64,000 bases of DNA from Conexibacter sp. SYSU D00693 (GTDB lineage Bacteria > Actinomycetota > Thermoleophilia > Solirubrobacterales > Solirubrobacteraceae): assembly GCF_017084525.1 (NCBI RefSeq), contig NZ_CP070950.1:1-64000 (forward strand), given 5' to 3'. The position numbers and the translations under genes were made by a program. The notes under the pieces are model-generated. The model ran no database searches, was not told where the DNA came from, and saw only the letters and a program-made list of their open reading frames with translations. Shown here piece after piece: positions 17,986 to 25,879 of this stretch. How positions within the stretch are numbered: the stretch's first letter is position 1; each line of letters starts with the position of its first letter.

Positions 17986-18426
17986 CTACTCGTCCGGGCA
18001 GGCGCCCGGGTTCTGCGCGCAGAAGTCGCTGAACCCGCCGGAGCCCGCGCCGCTCTGCGTCGTCGAGGACTGCTGCGGCGTGGTCTGCGCCGGCGCAGGC
18101 GTCTGGGTCTGCGGCGCGGCGGGCGTCTGGGTCTGCGGGGCCGCGGTGCTGCCGCCGCCCGTGCCGCCACCGCCGGCGGCCGCGCCGCTGTCGCTCGTGG
18201 CGTCGTCCGGCGTGGTCTCGGTCGTCGAGGTGGTCGACGTGGTCGAGGTCTGGTCCTCGCCGTTCGCCGACGCGGTCGCCTCGGGCAGGCCGGTGTCCTC
18301 GGGCGCGATGAGGTCGGGCGCGGTGCGCGGGACGACGTCGGACACGTCGCTGCCGCCACCACCGCAGGCCGAGAGGCCGGCGGCGAGCGCGGCGGAGATG
18401 AGGAGTGTCGCGACGGGTCGTCGCAT
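17986..18426 (-). CDS. Low-complexity lipoprotein
   Basis: A 146-residue protein with an N-terminal lipobox (LAAGLSAC, predicted lipidated Cys near residue 21). A long Thr/Ser/Gln/Ala/Pro-rich linker follows, including STTSTTSTT and the repeated PQTQTPA motif. A short C-terminal piece has two cysteines (SDFCAQNPGACPDE). It is probably membrane-anchored on the outer face with a flexible stalk. Function is unknown. It is convergent with the RTX-like gene, ending seven bases from it, and sits 18 bases downstream of the zinc-ribbon gene stop on the same strand. Confidence 0.7.
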   Translation of the reverse strand: MRRPVATLLISAALAAGLSACGGGGSDVSDVVPRTAPDLIAPEDTGLPEATASANGEDQTSTTSTTSTTETTPDDATSDSGAAAGGGGTGGGSTAAPQTQTPAAPQTQTPAPAQTTPQQSSTTQSGAGSGGFSDFCAQNPGACPDE

Positions 18427-18444
18427 GCGAAGGGGGTTCGGGAG

Positions 18445-18711
18445 CTAGCCGATCGCGGCCATGCGCCGGCCGCAGGTGGGGCAGTCGTTGAGGTCCTTCT
18501 GGGCCAGCTGGTCGCACCAGTTGCAGAAGCGCAGGTGCTCCACGGCCCAGGGCAGCCTGGACTTCGACGGGGCCAGCGGAAGGACCTTCCCGACGACCTC
18601 GAGCGGCTCGCCCGTCTCACGGTCCGTGTAGATGGCGTCGGGATCGGCCTCGACGATGATCTCGCGCCCCGTCGAGGGCGTGCGCAGGCGGTACCGCTGG
18701 CGATCGCTCAC
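18445..18711 (-). CDS. Small zinc-ribbon protein
   Basis: An 88-residue protein with a C-terminal zinc ribbon, CNWC...CPTC, spaced 14 residues apart. The N-terminal half begins SDRQRYRLRTPSTGREIIVEADPDAIYTDRETGEPLEVVG. The GTG start is supported by TACCAT (18719-18724 on the opposite strand) seven bases upstream, a leaderless-type arrangement, whereas a longer open frame upstream is only the shadow of the glycosyltransferase. The family is unknown to me. It could be a nucleic-acid or protein-binding adaptor. It is divergent from the glycosyltransferase across a 33-base gap. Confidence 0.7.
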   Translation of the reverse strand: MSDRQRYRLRTPSTGREIIVEADPDAIYTDRETGEPLEVVGKVLPLAPSKSRLPWAVEHLRFCNWCDQLAQKDLNDCPTCGRRMAAIG

Positions 18712-18744
18712 GCGGAGGATGGTATCGGGACGTGAACGGGGAGG

Positions 18745-20298
18745 ATGCTCCGCGTGCGCGTCCTCGTCTTCCACGGCTACCTGCTGCGTGGGACCGGCTC
18801 CAACGTCTACAACGCCCGTCTGGCGGCGGCGCTGGCCCGGCGGGGGCACGAGGTGCACCTGCTCAGCCAGGAGTCGCGCCCCGAGGAGGTCGAGGGGCTG
18901 CTCGTCAGCGGCCGCGTGCACGTGCACCGGCCGGACATCGGGCGCGTCCTGCCGGTGTACGTCGCCGACCGCTACGAGGGCTTCGACGCGCGGCCGTTCA
19001 CCGAGCTCGACGACGCGACCATCGAGGAGTACGTCGCGCGCAACGTGGCCGCGGTGCGGGAGGTGGCCGGGGCGGTGGAGCCGGACGTCGCGCTGGCCAA
19101 CCACCTCGTCATGGGGCCGGTCGTCCTGGCCCGCGCCCTGGGCGACCGCGTCCCGTACGCGGTGAAGATCCACGGCAGCGCCCTCGAGTACACGGTCAAG
19201 CGCGACCCCGGGCGGTTCATGCCCTACGCGCGCGAGGGGCTCGCGGGCGCCCGGGCGGTGCTCGTCGGCTCCCGCCACACCGCGGAGTCGCTGTGGGCGG
19301 CGATGGGCGACGGGGACGGGGCGCTGCGCGCGCGGACGCGCCTGGGACCGCCGGGCGTCGACGTCGAGCTCTTCCGCCCGCGGCCGCGCGACGAGGCGGC
19401 GGCTGCGGTCCGCGACCTCGCACGCGAGCTGCGCGCGGCCCCGCCACCGGCGCGGACCGGCTCGTCCTTCGACCGCGACCCGGTCGCCGCCGCCGGCGCG
19501 CTGGACCGGCTGCGTCCCGACGACGACCGCCACGTCGCCTACGTGGGCAAGCTCATCGTCAGCAAGGGCGTCGACCTGCTCGCCGCGGCGTGGCCGCTCG
19601 TGCTGGCGGCCGAGCCGCGCGCGCGGCTGGTCGTCGTCGGCTTCGGCGCCTACCGCGAGGCGTTCGAGCGGCTGCTCGCGGCGCTGGGCCGCGGGGACCT
19701 GCAGGCGGTGCGCGAGCTCGCCCAGCAAGGACGGGCCGCGGAGGGCGGGCCGCAGGGCCGGCTCGACCACCTGCTCGCGTTCCTCGACGGGCTCGAGGCC
19801 GACCCGGTGGCCCGCGGCGCGTACCTCGAGGCCGCCGCGCGGATCCCCGACCGCGTGCTGGTGGTCGGGCGCCTGGAGCACGAGGAGCTCGCGCCGGTGC
19901 TGGCGCTGTGCGAGGCGCAGGTCGTCCCGTCGACCTTCCCCGAGGCGTTCGGGATGGTCGCCGCGGAGGCCGCTGCGGCGGGCGCGCTGCCGGTGAGCGC
20001 GCGCCACAGCGGGCTCGCGGAGGTGGCGACGGTCCTCGCCGAGCCGCTGGGCGCCGCGGCGGCCGACCTCCTGACCTTCCCGCTGGGCGACGTCGCGGTG
20101 GAGGGGCTGGCCGGGCGGCTCGTCCGGTGGCTGGGGATGGACGAGGGGCAGCGCGCGCCCGTGCGCGACGCGCTCGTCGACACCGCCCGCAGGCGGTTCT
20201 CGTGGGAGGGCGTCGCGGACGGCGTCGTGCTCGCGGCGCAGGGCCGCGTCGACGAGCTCCCCGAGCCCCCGCCGCCCGCGCCCGCACCGGTCCTGTGA
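18745..20298 (+). CDS. GT4-family glycosyltransferase with internal insertion
   Basis: A GT-B fold glycosyltransferase of 517 residues. The N-terminal domain starts RVLVFHGYLLRGTGSNVYNARLAAALARRGHEVHLL, which resembles the glycine-rich acceptor-side loop of GT4 enzymes. The donor-binding C-terminal domain shows VAYVGKLIVSKGVDLL and the EAFGMVAAEAAAAGALPV E-x7-E motif. Between them, after the VVVGFGAYREAFERLLAAL segment, there is an extra helical stretch of about 60-80 residues not typical of GT4. The substrate is unknown. GTG at 18754 has better spacing (nine bases) from GGGGAGG (18738-18744) than the ATG at 18745, so the first three residues are uncertain. Confidence 0.87.
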   Translation: MLRVRVLVFHGYLLRGTGSNVYNARLAAALARRGHEVHLLSQESRPEEVEGLLVSGRVHVHRPDIGRVLPVYVADRYEGFDARPFTELDDATIEEYVARNVAAVREVAGAVEPDVALANHLVMGPVVLARALGDRVPYAVKIHGSALEYTVKRDPGRFMPYAREGLAGARAVLVGSRHTAESLWAAMGDGDGALRARTRLGPPGVDVELFRPRPRDEAAAAVRDLARELRAAPPPARTGSSFDRDPVAAAGALDRLRPDDDRHVAYVGKLIVSKGVDLLAAAWPLVLAAEPRARLVVVGFGAYREAFERLLAALGRGDLQAVRELAQQGRAAEGGPQGRLDHLLAFLDGLEADPVARGAYLEAAARIPDRVLVVGRLEHEELAPVLALCEAQVVPSTFPEAFGMVAAEAAAAGALPVSARHSGLAEVATVLAEPLGAAAADLLTFPLGDVAVEGLAGRLVRWLGMDEGQRAPVRDALVDTARRRFSWEGVADGVVLAAQGRVDELPEPPPPAPAPVL

Positions 20299-20344
20299 CA
20301 CCCGTCACACGTCGGCCGCCGGGCGGGTTAGAGTCGCCAGACCG

Positions 20345-21094
20345 ATGCGGCGGACCTCTGCGACGACTCACCGGGCGGCCCTGGGCCTCGCCCTCGGCGT
20401 GCTCGCGCCCGTGGCGCTCAGCGCGTGCGGGAACGGGAAGACCGACCCCGACCTGGTCGCGGGCAAGCAGCTCTTCGTGCAGAAGTGCGGCGCCTGCCAC
20501 CAGCTCGACCGGGCCGACACCAAGGGCGTCAGCGGCCCGGACCTCGACGAGGCCTTCCGCCAGGCGCTGGCCGACGGCATGGGCCGCAACAGCATCGAGG
20601 GCATGGTCGCCGAGCAGATCCGCCACCCCGCCCGGCTGGGCGAGGGCCAGCGCGGCAAGGGCGAGGTCGTCATGCCCGCTGACCTCGTCGAGGGCGAGAG
20701 CGTCACCGACGTCGCCGCCTACGTCGGCCAGGTCGTCGCCAAGGGCGGCGAGGACACCGGCCTGCTCGCCGAGGCCGTCAAGAAGGCCGGCGCCGGCAAG
20801 CCCGTCGCGGCCAAGGACGGCAAGCTCGTCATCCCGGCCGACCCGACCGGCCAGCTCGCCTACCAGGCCGCGTCGGCCACGGCCCCCGCCGGCCCGATCG
20901 AGGTCGAGTCCCCCAACGAGTCCGGCACGCCGCACGACATCGTCATCGACGGCGTCGGCAAGGGCGAGGTCGTCCAGAACGGCGGGATCTCGAAGTTCAA
21001 CGGCACGCTCGACGCCGGCAAGACCTACACGTTCTACTGCTCCGTCCCAGGCCACCGGCAGGCCGGGATGGAGGGCAAGGTCACGGTCAAGTAG
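20345..21094 (+). CDS. Cytochrome c-cupredoxin fusion lipoprotein
   Basis: A 249-residue predicted lipoprotein (lipobox PVALSAC) with two redox modules. First is a class I cytochrome c: heme motif CGACH near residue 50 and likely axial Met in VVMPADL near residue 118. Second is a plastocyanin-like blue-copper domain (about 165-249) with the ligand set His in GTPHDIVIDG and C-x4-H-x4-M in YCSVPGHRQAGM. Both domains appear intact. It is likely a surface-anchored electron carrier. It faces the caa3-oxidase operon across a hairpin, which suggests it feeds electrons to that enzyme; this is inference. TAGAGT lies about ten bases before the ATG. Confidence 0.88.
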   Translation: MRRTSATTHRAALGLALGVLAPVALSACGNGKTDPDLVAGKQLFVQKCGACHQLDRADTKGVSGPDLDEAFRQALADGMGRNSIEGMVAEQIRHPARLGEGQRGKGEVVMPADLVEGESVTDVAAYVGQVVAKGGEDTGLLAEAVKKAGAGKPVAAKDGKLVIPADPTGQLAYQAASATAPAGPIEVESPNESGTPHDIVIDGVGKGEVVQNGGISKFNGTLDAGKTYTFYCSVPGHRQAGMEGKVTVK

Positions 21095-21116
21095 AGCGAG
21101 GGCGCCGCCGCTCTGG

Positions 21117-21167
21117 CATCGATTGGCGGATTGTCCGCTCTCAGGGCGGAGAATCCGCCAATCGATG
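21117..21167. terminator. 16-bp perfect inverted repeat between convergent genes
   Basis: Arms CATCGATTGGCGGATT (21117-21132) and its exact complement (21152-21167) flank a 19-nt loop that can itself form a short TCCGC/GCGGA stem. It lies in the 117-base gap where the cytochrome-cupredoxin gene and the oxidase operon converge. A bidirectional terminator is the simplest reading. The arms are unusually AT-rich for this genome. Confidence 0.6.
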
Positions 21168-21211
21168 ACCTGGGCGCGCCCCGAGCCGGAGCGCCGCCGC
21201 CGCCGCGGGGC

Positions 21212-21346
21212 CTAGAGCGCCTGCGCCACCAGCGCCACGGCGATCACGACGACCGCGACCGCCGCGACCACCAGCAGCACGCGGAAGGCCGCCGCCTCGG
21301 ACCGGAAGACGTCCAGGGCGCGGTCCCAGCGGGGGCGGTCCTCCAC
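21212..21346 (-). CDS. 44-residue single-span membrane protein of the caa3 operon
   Basis: A tiny frame starting GTG two bases after the ctaE stop codon. Its product begins VEDRPRWDRALDVFRSEA, followed by one strongly hydrophobic segment (VLLVVAAVAVVVIAVALVA) that reaches almost to the C-terminus. Position as the last gene of a cytochrome oxidase operon suggests a small accessory or fourth subunit. No ortholog is recognised. Short tail-anchor-like proteins of this kind are common in actinobacterial oxidase operons. Confidence 0.6.
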   Translation of the reverse strand: MEDRPRWDRALDVFRSEAAAFRVLLVVAAVAVVVIAVALVAQAL

Positions 21347-21348
21347 GC

Positions 21349-21963
21349 TCAGATGATGTAGACGGTCGTGTAGACGACGATCCACATGACGTCGACGAAG
21401 TGCCAGTAGACCCCGGGGATCTCGACGCCGTGGTGGTGCTCTGGCGAGAAGTGGCCGCGGAACGCGCGGACGGTCACCATCGCGAGCAGGGTCAGGCCGA
21501 TGAAGACGTGCGCGCCGTGCAGGCCGGTGAGGCCGTAGAAGATCGTGCCCTGGGCGTGGTCCTGCGGCGCGAAGCCGATGTGGATGTACTCGTTGATCTG
21601 CACGAAGAGGAACGTGCAGCCCAGGAGGAGCGTCACGAGCATGCCGGCCTTGAGGCCCCAGCGGTTGCCGTGCTTGATCGACGTCTGCGCCCAGTGCAGG
21701 GTCAGCGACGAGCTCAGGAGGATCGCGGTGTTGACGCCCGCGATGAGCTTCGGGAGCTCGGTGCCCTCGGCCGGCCACTCCTCGCCGTTCACCACGCGGA
21801 TGAAGAAGTACGCGGTGAAGAAGGCCCCGAAGACCATCACCTCGCTGATGATGAATAGCAGCATGCCGAGCATCGCGGGCTCGACCCGCGAGCTGCGGTT
21901 GGCCGGCGGCGGCCCGTGGTGGTGGTCGTCGTGGGCGACGGCGGCGATGGACGCGGCTTCCAT
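21349..21963 (-). CDS. ctaE: Cytochrome c oxidase subunit III
   Basis: A 204-residue, about five-span membrane subunit. Family blocks: GMLLFIISEVMVFGAFFTAYF (with the conserved Glu), LLSSSLTLHWAQ, YGLTGLHGAHVFIGL, and the C-terminal VYWHFVDVMWIVVY with the conserved HFVDxxW. A histidine-rich N-terminus (HDDHHHG) is present. It follows the UspA-like gene by 35 bases in the operon order ctaC-ctaD-usp-ctaE-small membrane protein. This is the only subunit III gene in the window, so it might also serve the second oxidase. Confidence 0.95.
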   Translation of the reverse strand: MEAASIAAVAHDDHHHGPPPANRSSRVEPAMLGMLLFIISEVMVFGAFFTAYFFIRVVNGEEWPAEGTELPKLIAGVNTAILLSSSLTLHWAQTSIKHGNRWGLKAGMLVTLLLGCTFLFVQINEYIHIGFAPQDHAQGTIFYGLTGLHGAHVFIGLTLLAMVTVRAFRGHFSPEHHHGVEIPGVYWHFVDVMWIVVYTTVYII

Positions 21964-21998
21964 CCGTCCTCCTGTCCGAGGTGGCTCCCGGCCGGCGG

Positions 21999-22829
21999 CT
22001 AGGCCGCGGCCGGGCGGCGCTCCTGCGCCTCGACGTGCTCGATGGGCTTGTTGGTCTGCTTGCGCACGCGCTCGATGAGGTCGGCGCGCAGCCAGCCCGA
22101 CCGGGTGGCGGGCAGGGTGGAGATGACGATGTCGTCGACGCGGAAGTGCTGCAGCGCGTTCATGATCGCCGTGTAGGGGTCGGGGTCGCCGACCATGCCG
22201 GCGGCCAGCAGGCCCTCCGCGACGGCGCGGTCCACGACCTGCGCCATGCGCGCCCGGGCCCGCGCGGCGGCCGAGCCCTCGCCGCCCTCCTGCGGGACGA
22301 CGATGATGAACAGCCGCTGGCGCTCGCCGCTGGCCTTGCCCTTCAGCGTCTCGAGCAGCGTGTCGGCCGACGCGGTGCGGTTCGCGGCGACGAGCGTCAC
22401 GTCGAAGGGCAGGCCCTCGGCGTCGACGTCGACGACGACGTGGGAGACCGGGACGTCGACGGCGTCCTCGATGCGCTCGACGAGGTCGCGGCGCAGCCAG
22501 CCCGAGGAGGTGGCGGGGTAGGTCGAGATGATGATCTCGTCCGGGTGGTGCTCGAGCACCGCGTCCATCGTCGCGCTGTACGGGTCGGGGTCGCCGACCT
22601 CGCCGATGGCCTGGATGCCCTCGGAGCGCAGGAAGCGCCGCGCGAGGTCGATGCGCACCTTCGCGGCGTCGAAGACGAAGTCGTCGTAGATGATGTTGCC
22701 GTGCTTGGGCCGGTTGCGCGGGACGCACACCACCACGCGCGCGTCGCCGCCCTGCGCCTTGTCGCGCACGGTGTCGAAGAGCTTGGCTCCGCCGAGGGTC
22801 TCGTTCGCAACGACGAGGATCGTCTTCAT
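21999..22829 (-). CDS. Duplicated UspA/HUP-like protein embedded in oxidase operon
   Basis: A 276-residue soluble protein built from two similar halves. The first contains VGDPDPYSATMDAVLEHHPDEIIISTYPATSSGWLRRDLVERI. The second contains VGDPDPYTAIMNALQHFRVDDIVISTLPATRSGWLRADLIERV. Each half looks like an alpha/beta universal-stress-protein fold, beginning KTILVVANE and VTLVAANR. The classic ATP-binding GxxGx9G(S/T) is not apparent, so nucleotide binding is uncertain. It lies between ctaD and ctaE with gaps of 15 and 35 bases, so it is cotranscribed. A role in oxidase regulation or assembly is inference from position. Confidence 0.8.
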   Translation of the reverse strand: MKTILVVANETLGGAKLFDTVRDKAQGGDARVVVCVPRNRPKHGNIIYDDFVFDAAKVRIDLARRFLRSEGIQAIGEVGDPDPYSATMDAVLEHHPDEIIISTYPATSSGWLRRDLVERIEDAVDVPVSHVVVDVDAEGLPFDVTLVAANRTASADTLLETLKGKASGERQRLFIIVVPQEGGEGSAAARARARMAQVVDRAVAEGLLAAGMVGDPDPYTAIMNALQHFRVDDIVISTLPATRSGWLRADLIERVRKQTNKPIEHVEAQERRPAAA

Positions 22830-22844
22830 GACTGACCTGGCCTC

Positions 22845-24758
22845 CTAGGTGGCCGACTGCTGGGCTGGGCTGGGTCCGACCCCGCCCGCGGGCGCGGGAG
22901 GAGCCGGGTCGGGGGACTTGAAGACCCCGTGCACGGCGCCGGGCACGCCGTACTCGTAGGGGCCGCCGACGACGGTCGGGATGTCGTCGAAATTGAAGAT
23001 CGGCGGGGGCGACGAGACCTGCCACTCGAGCGTGAGCGCCCGCCACGGGTTGGACACCGCGCGCGGTCCGCCCCGCCAGGACGCGACGATGTTGTAGGCG
23101 AAGATCAGCGTCGACAGGCCGAGGCAGAACGACGCGAGCGAGATGACGAGGTTCCACGTGGCGAACTGGTCGGCGTAGTCGGCCACGCGGCGCGGCATGC
23201 CCTGCACGCCGATGAGGTGCATCGGGGCGAAGGTCACGTTGAAGAAGACGAACGTCGTCCAGAAGTGCAGCTTGCCCAGGCGCTCGTCGAACATCCGGCC
23301 CGTCATCTTCGGGAACCAGTAGTAGACGCCGGCGAAGATCGTGAAGAGCGATCCGCCGAACAGCACGTAGTGGATGTGGGCGACGATGAAGTACGTGTCG
23401 CTCACGTAGATGTCCAGCGGGATCATCGCGAGCATCACGCCGGAGATCCCGCCCAGGGTGAACATGGTCAGGAAGCCCAGGGCGAAGAGCATCGGCGTGT
23501 CGAGGTGCAGCACGCCCTTCCACAGCGTCCCGAGCCAGCTGAAGATCTTGATGCCGGTCGGCACGGCGATGATCGCGGTGGTGACCATCATCGGGATGCG
23601 GATCCACGGCTGCATGCCCGAGACGAACATGTGGTGGGCCCACACCGTGAAGCCCAGCACGACGATCGCCAGCAGCGAGAAGGCCATCATCCGGTAGCCG
23701 AAGATCGGCTTGCGGGACTTCACCGCCAGGACCTCGGAGATGATCCCGAAGCCCGGCAGCATCATGATGTAGACCGCCGGGTGCGAGTAGAACCAGAAGA
23801 CGTGCTGGTACATCAGCACGTCGCCTCCGGCGTCCTGCGCGGTGCGGAAGAAGTTGAAGCCCAGCGCGTAGTCGAGCAGGACGAAGAACTGCGACGCGGC
23901 GATGAACGGCGTGGCGATGACGACCAGCAGGGAGGTCGAGAAGTTCGCCCACACCAGCAGCGGCATGCGGAAGAACGACATCCCGGGCGCCCGCATGGTG
24001 ATGATGGTCACCAGGAAGTTCAGCGCGGTCGCGATCGACGACGCTCCCGCGAACTGCACGCCGATGGTGAACGCCATCTGCCCCGGTGGCGCGGTCGTCG
24101 ACAACGGCGCGTAGGCCGTCCAGCCCGACGCGAACGAGCCGCCGGGCATGAAGAACGAGCTCATCATGAGCACGCCCGCGACCGGCAGCAGCCAGAACGA
24201 CAGGGCGTTGAGGCGCGGGAACGCCATGTCCGGCGCGCCGATCATCAGCGGCAGGACGTAGTTCGCCAGCCCCGCGAAGACGGGGATGATGAACAGGAAG
24301 ATCAGGATCGACGCGTGGACCGAGAAGAGGCCGTTGAACTCGCCCGGGTCCACGAACTGGCGGCCCGGCTGCGCGAGCTCCGCGCGCATGAGCATCGCCA
24401 TGAGGCCGCCGACGAACAGGAAGAAGAACGCGGTGACCGTGTACTGGATGCCGATGACCTTGTGGTCGGTGTTCGGGCGGAAGTAGTCCTTCCAGCTCTT
24501 CGCACCGTGGCCCGAGTGGTCCTCGGGGATCGTCGGCCTGCCGGCGGCCCAGCGGAACCAGTAGTCGAAGCAGCCCAGGCCGACCAGGAAGAACAGCGGC
24601 GCGGCCAGCATCGCGATGAACAGGACGGCCTCGCCCTTGTAGACGTCCAGGCCGTAGGCCGCGCGCGTCGCGAGGCTCAGGCCGAACGAGAAGGCGATGC
24701 CGATCGCGGTGTACAGGGCCGCCCGGTACCAGCCGGGCTGTCGCAGCGCCGCGCTCAC
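22845..24758 (-). CDS. ctaD: Cytochrome c oxidase subunit I, A2-type (caa3)
   Basis: Catalytic heme-copper subunit, 637 residues. A roughly 95-residue N-terminal extension with extra hydrophobic spans precedes the core. Ligands visible: the first heme-a His in LFSVHASILIFLF, the CuB/Tyr motif WFYSHPAVYIMMLPGFG, the CuB His pair WAHHMF, and the heme pair in VAHIHYVLFGG. The YSHPAV motif replaces the GHPEV of A1 enzymes, so the D-channel Glu is absent and the Tyr-Ser pair of A2-type oxidases is present. The gene overlaps ctaC by ATGA (four bases). Proton uptake is therefore expected to follow the A2 scheme. Confidence 0.95.
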   Translation of the reverse strand: MSAALRQPGWYRAALYTAIGIAFSFGLSLATRAAYGLDVYKGEAVLFIAMLAAPLFFLVGLGCFDYWFRWAAGRPTIPEDHSGHGAKSWKDYFRPNTDHKVIGIQYTVTAFFFLFVGGLMAMLMRAELAQPGRQFVDPGEFNGLFSVHASILIFLFIIPVFAGLANYVLPLMIGAPDMAFPRLNALSFWLLPVAGVLMMSSFFMPGGSFASGWTAYAPLSTTAPPGQMAFTIGVQFAGASSIATALNFLVTIITMRAPGMSFFRMPLLVWANFSTSLLVVIATPFIAASQFFVLLDYALGFNFFRTAQDAGGDVLMYQHVFWFYSHPAVYIMMLPGFGIISEVLAVKSRKPIFGYRMMAFSLLAIVVLGFTVWAHHMFVSGMQPWIRIPMMVTTAIIAVPTGIKIFSWLGTLWKGVLHLDTPMLFALGFLTMFTLGGISGVMLAMIPLDIYVSDTYFIVAHIHYVLFGGSLFTIFAGVYYWFPKMTGRMFDERLGKLHFWTTFVFFNVTFAPMHLIGVQGMPRRVADYADQFATWNLVISLASFCLGLSTLIFAYNIVASWRGGPRAVSNPWRALTLEWQVSSPPPIFNFDDIPTVVGGPYEYGVPGAVHGVFKSPDPAPPAPAGGVGPSPAQQSAT

Positions 24759-25843
24759 TTGGTCACCTCAGACAGGTAGGTCGCCAGGCCGTCGACTTCC
24801 TGCTCGGAGAGCAGCTCGTCGTAGTTCGAGGGCATGATCCCGGGGGCGAAGCCGTTGGCGACCTCGGCGCCCGGGTCCACGATGTCGCGCTTGATCTCCT
24901 CGACGGACTTGCCCTTCAGCACGGCGTCGAGGTCGGGTCCGGTCGTCGCGGTGGTGCCCGCGTCTGACAGGGCGTGGCAGGCGCCGCACGCGGTGGCGCC
25001 GGCCGTGTTGCCCTCGGTGAAGAGCGTCTTGCCGTCGACCTCGGCGGGCTGGTTCTCGCCGTCGCCGCCGGCCGCCGCGCCGCTGCCCTTGGGCGCGGTC
25101 TGCTTGGCGACCCACGCGCGGAAGTCGTCGGGCGTGACGACCGTCGCGGTCTGGCGCATGAAGGCGTGGCCGATGCCGCAGAGCTCCGCGCAGACGATCT
25201 CGTGGCGGCCCATGAGCGTCGGCGTCACCCGGAAGTCGGTCGTGATGCCGGGGACCGCGTCGATCTTCATCCGCCAGTCCGGCACCCAGAAGTCGTGGAT
25301 GACGTCCTTCGAGCGGACCTTGAACTGCACGGACTCGCCCTGCGGGACGTAGAGCTGCGAGGTCTTGAACGTCTTGCCGCCCTCGCGGTACTCGAAGGTC
25401 CAGGTGAACTGCTCACCCGTGACGATGACCTGGCGCTCCGGCCCCTGGGCCGGCGCCTCCTCGATGTCGGTGAGGACGATCCAGGCGTAGGTGCACAGGC
25501 CGACGAGGATGACCGCGGGGATCGTGGTCCAGATGACCTCGAGGCGGGTGGAGCCGTGGATCGGCGGGCCGTCGAGGTGCTCCTCGCCCGGGCGCACCCG
25601 GAAGTCGCGCACCGCGAAGAGCACCACGACGCTCACGAGCACGAAGAACGGGACGGAGGCGATGACCAGGACGTCCCAGAGGGTGTCGATGTCGTCGGCC
25701 TGGGTCGATCCCTGCTCGGGGAACCAGTCGATCGCGATGCCGAGGGCGATGCCCAACGCCGACGCGATGATCCCCACGACGAGCATCTGCGTCACGGTCC
25801 GGCGACCACCGCCACGGGCAGCCGCCGCGCCTCTCTCCTCCAT
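24755..25843 (-). CDS. ctaC: Cytochrome c oxidase subunit II with fused cytochrome c (caa3)
   Basis: A 362-residue subunit II. It has two N-terminal membrane spans and a cupredoxin domain with the binuclear CuA site (CAELCGIGHAFM, upstream His in VIHDFWVP). A C-terminal class I cytochrome c follows, with CGACH near residue 285 and a probable axial Met in GIMPSNYDELL. The fused heme domain defines a caa3-type enzyme. The promoter TTGCTT-18-TAGTGT sits so close to the ATG that the mRNA is probably leaderless. The gene begins ten bases after the ABC-F stop codon on the same strand, so read-through from that gene is also possible. Confidence 0.95.
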   Translation of the reverse strand: MEERGAAAARGGGRRTVTQMLVVGIIASALGIALGIAIDWFPEQGSTQADDIDTLWDVLVIASVPFFVLVSVVVLFAVRDFRVRPGEEHLDGPPIHGSTRLEVIWTTIPAVILVGLCTYAWIVLTDIEEAPAQGPERQVIVTGEQFTWTFEYREGGKTFKTSQLYVPQGESVQFKVRSKDVIHDFWVPDWRMKIDAVPGITTDFRVTPTLMGRHEIVCAELCGIGHAFMRQTATVVTPDDFRAWVAKQTAPKGSGAAAGGDGENQPAEVDGKTLFTEGNTAGATACGACHALSDAGTTATTGPDLDAVLKGKSVEEIKRDIVDPGAEVANGFAPGIMPSNYDELLSEQEVDGLATYLSEVTK

Positions 25844-25849
25844 GGCGCG

Positions 25850-25879
25850 ACACTACGTGGAAGGCGGGACGGCAAGCAA
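25850..25879 (-). promoter_or_regulatory. Promoter of caa3 operon, leaderless type
   Basis: On the minus strand, TTGCTT (25879-25874) and TAGTGT (25855-25850) are spaced by 18 bp. The -10 box ends six bases before the ctaC ATG, putting the expected transcription start at or next to the A of the start codon. The element overlaps the 3' end of the ABC-F gene. Confidence 0.6.
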
